64,000 nucleotides of DNA, from positions 124,001 to 188,000 of the forward strand of contig VCJN01001527.1 in assembly GCA_006384855.1 (NCBI GenBank), written 5' to 3'. The translations under genes were made by a program, and so were the position numbers. How positions within the stretch are numbered: position 1 is the first letter of the stretch; each line of letters starts with the position of its first letter. The notes beneath the pieces are model-generated. The model saw nothing but the letters and a program-made list of their open reading frames with translations, did not search any database and had not been told where the DNA came from. This document shows, in pieces, positions 56,437 to 64,000 of this stretch. This stretch comes from Tetraselmis striata. Taxonomy: Eukaryota; Chlorophyta; Chlorodendrophyceae; Chlorodendrales; Chlorodendraceae.

Positions 56437-56441
56437 TGTAA
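56437..56441 (+). promoter_or_regulatory. TGTAA polyadenylation signal of the sigma factor gene
   Basis: TGTAA on the coding strand, 137 bp after the stop codon. Confidence 0.55.
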
Positions 56442-59400
56442 AAGTTACAGGTTGCTGGCGCGCCAACAGCCCTTTTCCGTCATGGCTTTCCAAACCCGCG
56501 CCGCTTGAAACCACTCACCGCGAATCACTGCACTGTGCAACCGACTGCACTGTGGAAGCGGGCACATGGGTTGCTGGCATGCACATCGAGGCACTTATCC
56601 GTAGCCAAGGAGTCAACTGTAGACGGGTGACTAGACTGTCTTTCAATGTCCATGTTGGAACACTGAGAAAGGAAGTAGCCGGAACAGCATCGAATCCGGG
56701 CTGGTACCGCCCCCTCATTTGAAACACAACCTGGTCATATATTTTGCTCACCCTTTCTTCAGCATCAGTCAAATGAGGATTATGCGGGGTAATAAATAGC
56801 CAGGGGATATAGACATGCCAGAGAATGTGTCCCCCCCTGCGGGATTGATGATGTCTGTGGTGAGGCTGCTCTGGCAAACACTTTGCGAGTTATTAATCAG
56901 CATTTGATATTGCCAGCTAGCAGACAACCATAACTACCACTCCTTATGATCCATATCAGTCAGTGACACATGTTGATGCACTTGTTGTGCCAAAAGCAGG
57001 TAGCAATGAATTCAGATCTGCGTATGAGTTTCAGTCCAAGGAGGACCTGTTTACTATATTTATGCTGCTATATGAATCAGTAGCTAGTGTCTTCACCTTG
57101 TCTTCATCTCTGCGGGTACCTGTAACTGTAAGAATACCGTGCGATGAGTCGACGACTGTTGCTTCTCAAATATTATTTTCCAATATGTCTACTGATCGCA
57201 AAGTACCAAGTTTCCGACGACTCGACCACCAGCACCATCGGCCGACGCCACTCCCGTACTCAGAGCAAATTGATTGCAAATTAAACTGCCACTGTCCGTT
57301 CGTAGCGCTACTTGTAGCAAGGTGCACTCGAAGGCCATCGACGAGCGGTTCCGGTGCTACTCTGTGCAGGTTGTGGTGGTTGGTATTCTTACATGATTTG
57401 TAGCGATGACTACGCCATCCAGAAAACCCAGGCACTCACAAGACTTATTCGCCGTCCGGTACCTAGTGCTACACCCTTCCACGTAAGTACACATGGGGTT
57501 TACGGATTAAATCGACAAGCCCATCAATGGTTACATTGAGTAGGCCGTGCGCGCATGCATGCATGTTTCAATTTCAAACTTTCAAAGGCTAGTACGCCTT
57601 GGGTAAATTGCTGTGATATAGTGTCTATTGTAGCTGAGGCGGGGTCACATGCGACCCCGTACGTACACTACTCGAATTTTCGAATAGGTATCGAAGCGCC
57701 TATAAAACATCCATTGTTCTTGCAGATCGTGTATCCGCCGCACACTTAAATCATCTGCGCATATGGTAGATACCCTGGGCCCGGCTTGCCCATGCTAAGT
57801 AATGGACGACAACAACCGCCCCCAAAATTAATTTTCTATGTTTGTCCAACAGGTTGACGCAGCAATAGGTCACATGTGACCTGTGCTCATTTGCCGCTTC
57901 GCAAGCTCCCATTCTCCCTATGTAGGTGCGTTTTGACCATTGGCAACTTCTCGAAGCAACATGTGAGGAACAATTGTCTCCAATACATCCCGATGCGGTA
58001 CCAAATAACGCCACAATAGCCAAAAACGCCGGCGATATGCAAAAATGACGTCAATAACCGCCGACCTCCAAGTGTGTTGGCACGCCCCACATACTCGAAT
58101 TCAATCTATGCCGTGCTCGACTATTTCCTCTATTTCCCAAGACACTACAGATTAACATGAGCCACCTCCCTTAGCCGTGGTGGTGGTGTGCACTCTTATT
58201 CAGCTAAACAGAAGGGATTAATGCGAGGAGGTCACATGTGACTTAAAGTTTAAGTTGACAAATAGCGTGTTAAACCCGATAGTATCGCGCTGTAGCCGCT
58301 CTTACCATCAACGATTTCATTTAATCATTTATGCCAAAACAATGCGTGTGGCCACAGCGCTGGAAAACCAGAAATTGCTCCATCCATGTCCATACGTAAT
58401 TAACAATTTAACACGGGCCACACTTGGCGCCGAGTTTCTACCACGTCTCCCTTAGTAATATACTATGCGAACTATTATTGGCAATGCATAATGCAGGGCG
58501 TTAAAATTAGGCCATTATGTATCAAGCCTTACTTATGGACTCTGTTGGTTTTGCAAATATTCATGCTGGCAAAATCTTGTTGCAATCATTGCATTGCCAG
58601 TCCTGTCCCGGGGCCGAAAAAAACAATGCATGCTCAAGCTTGACATGGTTCTCGCGGCCTCCTTGCTGTAGGGTGAAGCCTCTCTATGGTAGGGCATGGC
58701 TACGTGCCCGCAGGGCGTTTTCGCAGCCCGAGTGGCACGAGAATGGCGCGTGGCCTTTATATCGCCTCGATGATGATGGAAATAACGCTGTGAAAAGGAG
58801 GGGGGGCGACGCGTGGCGCTCATCCCCATAGTTAAAGGGGGGTATGAACCAAGCATGAGTGATTCACGTGCAAGTACATCCAATGTACGCACAGCCTCCC
58901 ACCGGGTATTGGGTATTTAGAAGACCCATGCACATTAACGTCCCACGCCCATGATGTGGCCACTTGTTGCAATGTGCGTAGTAGTCATGTTTCCACCTAC
59001 CACTTTAGGCCGTACTTAATAAAGGAACTTTCGGGACAAACTGTGCCTAGCGCTCCTGGATGCCCGCAATAGTGTGCCATCCGAGCCAAACTTTTTCGTA
59101 AAGATAATTATTGTCCGTATTCTTTACTAAGGATTCAATGAGCAATCCACGAGCCGCTATCACGCAAAGAATTTATGGTTGAATGTTGACGGTTGCTCGA
59201 CTACGAGGCAACACTGCAGTCGGAATGGTATCAAGCACATGTGACGTACATCGACTCGTCACGCTCACATGCTCCCACCCCGCCTAAACCTTGCCTAGCC
59301 CCTTTGTCAACAAGTCCCCTCACCCATCCAGGCCATCCTTGGCCATCATTCCACCATCCAGTGTTCTATGTATGCGCAGAGGCACGTCATGGGTGCCAAC

Positions 59401-59801
59401 CCATGTATTAAGGGAATAAGGGGTTACTTGAAACGCCTAATCTAGCTCCAGGACAGCTTGTGTGGCATAGCTAGTATAATGCTATTACAGTGGGATTAAG
59501 GATTATTTGACTGAGCCCCATTCTGATGATGACTTTACAGCATAAACGTGCAACATTCCAGGGTTTTAGGTCACATATTCTAGATTACGTTACACTACTT
59601 CTCGCAATCTCGTCGTATTCGGCGAAAAAGGGGGCAGAGACTTTAAACGGGGAGGAGTGTACTACAGTTAGATGTTAAATCATCAGAATTGTACTTATTA
59701 TCATATATTACACATTCGATAATATTTTAGTATCATGCATATATATATGTAGAGACGCTGCAAGGGTTTCACTGGTGCCAGTCCTGTCCCGGGGGCGAAA
59801 A

Positions 59802-59846
<45 letters not shown>

Positions 59847-60127
59847 CATATATATATATATATAGATATACAAATGTATCTCATCAATAAATACGTGAAC
59901 AGATGGGAAAATAAATGAGGCGATTTAATTACATAAGGGCTTTCACAAAAGCGCACTACAAACAGAACTAACGTCAACTGTGAAAGGTTGCCAGCAAAAG
60001 AGAGACATGAGCATGAAACCAAGGTCGAGCAGGAGGACATGGAGCCAAGAACCAAGAAGGAGCCAAGGGAACCACGAAATCACTTAGCTGCCAGGGACCA
60101 AAGGGACCCCCGCCCCGGGGTAAGCTA
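56442..60127. other. Gene-poor AT-rich stretch
   Basis: No gene supported; frames are short and lack motifs. Contains two plus-strand copies of the dispersed A-run motif (about 58590-58626 and 59753-59804) and an (AT)n tract (59806-59875). Scattered GTCACATGTGAC-like palindromes occur (near 57642, 57870 and 58230). Confidence 0.5.
59753..59804 (+). repeat. Dispersed motif copy followed by (AT)n
   Basis: GAGACGCTGCAAGGGTTTCA through GTCCTGTCCCGGGGGCG and an A6 run. The (AT)n tract at 59806-59875 starts directly after the A run, as microsatellites often do at retroposon tails. Confidence 0.7.
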
Positions 60128-61018
60128 TCAGCCGCGGCGAGGACGCTTGCAGCCAATGACCCGGGTCATAGCAACACATGCCGACGAGCGACGCGACGCA
60201 GGCGCAGGAGTACCATCACGTGCCGCACGCGCGGACGCGACCCCGCCAAGAACGTTGTCTGCATGTGCCATGTTGATGAGCAAGGAGAAACGGCGGCGCC
60301 ACGCAGACAAGAGCTGGCCGATTTTTTGGCCAGTGTGTGTGTGGCTAGCTTTCGCGAGCTCCACCAAGAAAGCCTCGGCATGCGGGGCCAGCGAGCCGAA
60401 CTCGGAAACGGCGAATGGAACAAAACGAAGCATGCCGGCGGCGTTTCGGACACCCTCGTCATACTTCTGGATTTTGTGGCGCTCTGCAGCCCTCAAAGCA
60501 GTCGTTGGATCCGAGCTTGACACGCCGAGGATGGGGGCAATGGTGGTATCGATAGCAACCGTGTTTCCGCGGATACCGCCATACCCGAAAAGCCCAACAT
60601 CGGCCGGCCGGCCGTCGCTGCCCTTCGGGAGAGAAACAAGCACCGACGGGTCCGTGAGGATCTGGACACCCACGCCCAGCGCGGACTTCACGTCGTGGCA
60701 AATGTCGGAAAGGCCATGTGCGGCCCACTCGTGTGCGGCGTGATTGGAGACGCCCCCAGAGCAACGTGCCACGTGATCAGCGTATGCGACCGCCCAAGTT
60801 GAAGGAGTGAACTCCACGCCAGCATCCTCAAAACGGGCCAGCATACCTTGTACCGAGAAGGAGCAAGAAGCACAAGGGCATGGCTTGCCAAGGGAGAGGA
60901 CAGGAGCCGCCGGAAGGCCAAATGGGCGGCAAGCGGCAACACGGAACATGGAATCGTAGTACTCAGGGGAACGCTCACGGACTTCACCAAGGCGACCCTC
61001 GCTTGGAGGATCAGTCAC
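60128..61018 (-). pseudogene. LINE-type reverse transcriptase C-terminal domain fragment
   Basis: Open on the minus strand for 296 codons; the first codon is GTG and the frame is probably 5'-truncated. Motifs in order: HVARCSGG, DGRPADVGLFG, NTVAIDTTIAPIL, TALRAAERHKIQKY and LRFVPFAVSEFGSLAPHAEAFL. This 'RPAD...-LDVT-...AAE--K--KY...F-PF--E-FG' series is a recurrent C-terminal domain of non-LTR reverse transcriptase ORFs in plants, algae and invertebrates, often regarded as nuclease-like. No polymerase motif is found upstream (61019-61450). Distinct from, but the same general type as, the fragment at 38540. Confidence 0.5.
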
Positions 61019-61495
61019 CAGGAACGCTCACGGAAAATAAATACGCCCACATAGCGCCCCTTTAAGGTCAACATAACGCCATGTAATACTAAATGAATAC
61101 GCCCACATGTGGGCGCCGCGGGCGGGCGGGCGGGCGGGGCCGGGGCGGGGTGCGTGGGGCCTGCTGTTTCCAGCGATGGTGGCGCGTCGTGCGACCACAT
61201 CGCGGCGGCAGTATGCTTTCAGCCATATCGTCGGCCCGCGGAAGTTCGCAAGGTAGCAACACCCAGACGCCCACAGAGGCCGTTTGCGCACGCTGTGACA
61301 GCTGCCGGAGTTTTTGCACACTGCAATTTCCAAACGCTGGCAGCAGAAGCAGTAGCTAGCCCGCCACCACATCACACCGCGCCGCCCTGCTTGCAACCGC
61401 TTCGGTAACGGGAAAGCCACACTGAGGGAAGGAGGCCCGTCCCGTCTGGTATGGGGGCGGTGGGCGGGCCGGCCGGCCTCGATGCCGCGGGCAAG

Positions 61496-63864
61496 ATGGC
61501 GCAGGCCCGATTGCAGCGCCTCGGTGCCGCCTGCCTGCTGCTGCACCTGTGGGCCGTGCAGAGCGGGAGCGCGCTGCCCGCAGGCGTCGCGGGCATCTCG
61601 GAGAGCGACGCGGGCGCCCTGACGAGGCCGTCCCTGGTGCTGTTCTACCACAGCGGGTGCGCGCCGGCCGCCGCCCCCCTCCCTCTGCCTTCCGACCGTG
61701 GCAAACCTGCGCGTGCAAGCGTCGCTGAGGTCCCCAAGTATGGAAGCCGTATCTGCTTACTCTGGTAGATAAGCTATGACATAAAGCGGCGCATGCACGA
61801 CATACTTACGTAGGGCTTATGGCTGAGCTTATTTAGTACAAGGATAGGCTTGTTTTCTCCCAAGGGGGGGAGGGCGTGAGCGCCGCCCCGGTCCGTTTCT
61901 TGCGGACAGGCATCCGGACTCGGCGGCGGCGCTGGAACGGCTGGCAGATGTCGGGCGCTGGGCGCGGTCTCAGGGCGTGGACGTGGGCATTGCGGCGATA
62001 CATCGGGCGGCGGGCGGCGAGGACGCGCCGCTGCTCCAGTGTCTCCACGCAGGCAGCCAGGCAAGACCATCCCTCCCCCCTTCACCGCCTTGCATGGTAT
62101 GCTGGTAAAGTCTAGACTGCTCCACACACTGGTGCCGACGTACCTATTGAGAACTACCTTTGTAACGAGCCTCAAATCTGGCTTGCATGCTACCCATCGC
62201 GTCGGCATCGGTAGAAGATACACTGTTTTTCCCACTGGACGCTTGTTGTTGTTGTAGCCAGCCGCCTTCAGCACAGCAAGGGGGCCCGCCATGTGTCCGC
62301 AGTCCCGGAGCCACTCCTTCTCCCTCGGCCTGCACTGAGCCTTGTGCCTGCCTCCCATGCCTCCTGCCCTCCTGTGCCACACCGCAGACATCGGTCTTCT
62401 CGGGCAGCATGGAGCCCAGCCAGCTGCGGGAGTTTGCTGCGAGGGTGCGTGCCCACCGGACCATTGGCGCCATGCCGAACCGCCGCCAAGCCACCCGCCA
62501 GCGCGCCCCGCACAAGCAGTCGGCAAGAGGAAGCAGCCAGGCAGGGGCAGGGGTAGGGCTAGGAGGGGCTCTCATGCAGATGGCCCCCGCTTGCGCGCAG
62601 AGCTGCCAGGTGAACGCGCTGGCGAGGGGCAGCTTCCCCGCGCTGGACAAGTACAGCGCGGACCCGGCGCGCCACGACGCCGAGTTCCTCCGCATGGCGC
62701 GCCCCGTCGGCGACGACAACTACAAGTCCATCACCCGTGAGGCCGCCGCGCCGCGCCCCAGCAGGGGGGGGGGGGGGGGGTCAGGCGGGTGGCTGCTGCC
62801 ATTGTGGGTGAGGGCGCTGCGCGGCTGTGCTTGAAGTCACGGCTGAGGGTGGCGCCGCTGAGTGTGCGGCTGTGCGGCTGCGGGCAGGGGGGCGCAACAC
62901 CCTCATCTTCGTGGGCTCCGGCATGTGCGCGCTCTGCAAGATCCTGCGCCCCGCGTACAACCGCATCGCCGCGGAGTCGGCGCTCGTGGCCGTGCAGAAG
63001 CTCCACATGCAGCTGGAGGCGGCGCAGGTGGGCCCGCGGGCGCGTGTGTGTGTGAAAGGGGGGGGGGGGGGGGGGGGGGGGGGGTCATGCAGAGAGAGGG
63101 AGGGGCATGCACGGTGGGCTGGGTGAGCAGATGAAGGGATCGTCTCGCAAAACGTCCAGCACTCTCGTCACCTGTTTAGGGTTTAAGTCGCTGCTGCACG
63201 GAGTAAACACATGTCGCCTTGAAGTGCTGCGCCGTCGAGACGATGCAATGCGGGGCGGTTCCCCCAGATTCCATCGATCGGGGACTGTTCCGCCGGGATT
63301 GCAACATCTGAGTTTTCGTGCAGGGTCATTGTAAAGCCTCGACAGGCAACCCGCTTTGGTCTTCACACTGTCAACTGCATTCAGGACATATTTCACATTG
63401 TATGTATTTGTATGAATGCACTGAATGAAATGGAAAAACCTGTGAAACCATTAACGGAAATGTTAGGTTTTTGTTCAAACCCTAAATCCTGTATAGTGTT
63501 CTGATTTGCCTCAATTAACGATGGAAGTATGATTATTTTGCCATTCACCTGCAGATTGCGCCCATGCCCCTGCAGCAGCGCGATAGGATAGGTCAACGAG
63601 GCATTGGCATGACCGTTCCGCCCCTCCTCCTCCCTCTCATCCCCCCCCCCCCCCCCCTGCATGCAGGCCACCCCGGCCGCCAGCCACGTGCGCAAAGCCC
63701 CCGCCGTGCTCTTCCTGCACGCCGGCACCGTCACGGCGCAGTTTGAGCTCAAGCCGTCCAAGGACACGGCGCAGTACGCGGCGCGCCTGGTGGCGTGGGC
63801 GCGGCGGATGCAGGCGATGAAGGGGTCGCCGGCGGAGGTGGACGCGGCGCGCGCACTCCACGAG
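61496..63864 (+). CDS. Secreted thioredoxin-fold (PDI-like) protein, six exons, 3' end outside the window
   Basis: Exons 61496-61656, 61910-62060, 62388-62444, 62601-62736, 62888-63027 and 63667-63864 join in frame to 281 aa. Exon 6 ends at CACGAG|GTGAGC, so the gene probably continues beyond 64000; otherwise it stops at 63894. Residues 1-25 form a signal peptide (RLGAACLLLHLWAV, then small residues). A first domain (LVLFYHSG...) lacks a CxxC. A second thioredoxin-like unit has TLIFVGSGMCALCKILRP with C182-A-L-C185. PDI-like proteins make or exchange disulfides in the ER lumen. The exon 2 donor is GC (CAG|GCAAGA at 62061); GT at 62097 is an in-frame alternative. The exon 4 acceptor may be 62600 or 62609. 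ATG 61451 is an alternative start. Identity as PDI is by fold motifs only. Confidence 0.65.
63028..63666 (+). other. Intron with opposed G27 and C17 tracts
   Basis: Intron 5 of the PDI-like gene. G27 (63058-63084) begins 30 nt after the donor and C17 (63641-63657) ends 9 nt before the acceptor AG. The two tracts are complementary and would bring the splice sites together if paired. Confidence 0.7.
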
Positions 63865-64000
63865 GTGAGCCCGCTGGACCTGCCCGGGGGGTAAGAAGTA
63901 AAAGGGTTTGGGGTTTTGGGGCAACTGAAAAGCAGGGGCAGATTTAGGTTAAGAGGGTTTTAGGGATTATCAAGGTTTTGGATCAGGGTTATTACTAGGG

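Noticed and set aside
56963-57403. 146-codon plus-strand frame
   Set aside because: Lacks any motif, runs through palindromic AT-rich DNA and has no supporting neighbour exon.
63900-64000. Telomere-like GGGTTTTAGGG sequence at the window end
   Set aside because: The repeats are irregular and not tandem; nothing indicates a chromosome end.
1-64000. CRISPR arrays, bacterial operons, rRNA or tRNA genes
   Set aside because: No regularly spaced identical repeats, no Shine-Dalgarno-linked gene clusters and no recognisable rRNA or cloverleaf; the window is eukaryotic nuclear DNA. tRNA detection by eye is weak, so a single tRNA could be missed.

Overview
This window comes from a nuclear chromosome of a eukaryote, most likely a core chlorophyte green alga. 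Genes are split by short GT-AG introns and two GC-AG introns. Candidate polyadenylation signals are TGTAA. One gene encodes a sigma-70 factor with a Ser/Ala/Thr-rich N-terminus typical of plastid-targeted proteins, and another encodes a plant-type AIP2-like RING protein. No species can be named from the sequence alone. About a third to a half of the window is mobile-element sequence. Runs of 16-31 consecutive G or C occur roughly every 2-3 kb, often inside introns.

Layout. (1) 1-9 kb: a three-exon RING-H2 E3 ligase gene (1586-3247, +), a degenerate ~212-bp tandem array (3420-5230), then about 4 kb without a recognisable gene. (2) 9.0-15.1 kb: an eight-exon gene on the minus strand for the spliceosome-associated kinase PRP4 (PRPF4B type), about 889 aa. 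(3) 16.2-25.8 kb: a decayed CACTA (EnSpm) DNA transposon with CACTA-type ends, a TNP2-like transposase gene and a second, unassigned spliced gene. (4) 27.6-34.1 kb: a small 2H-phosphoesterase-like gene (minus), a 1.5-kb copia-type LTR element with matching 5-bp target duplications, an inverted 5' fragment of the same CACTA family, and unassigned minus-strand ORFs. (5) 34.6-37.3 kb: a fucosyltransferase-like gene (+, at least nine exons). (6) 38.5-50.3 kb: a LINE fragment carrying an (AC)n expansion, then a second, left-truncated CACTA copy. That copy is split by a complete but decayed Ty3/gypsy LTR retrotransposon (41525-47101) and ends in a partial internal duplication. (7) 51-53.2 kb: an inverted pair of a dispersed short repeat and an 840-bp terminal-inverted-repeat element. 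(8) 53.9-56.3 kb: the plastid sigma factor gene (+). (9) 56.3-61 kb: gene-poor DNA with a LINE C-terminal fragment (60128-61018, minus). (10) 61.5-64 kb: the 5' part of a gene for a secreted thioredoxin-fold, PDI-like protein that runs off the window.

The host genes do not form an operon-like unit. They are ordinary housekeeping genes (splicing kinase, plastid transcription, ubiquitin ligase, glycosylation, secretory redox) separated by transposon islands. Exon boundaries were set by hand from reading-frame continuity and splice dinucleotides. They all keep frame, but no transcript data were available. The most unusual content is the two-gene CACTA family whose transposase/second-gene spacer differs between copies, and the G/C homopolymer tracts at intron ends.
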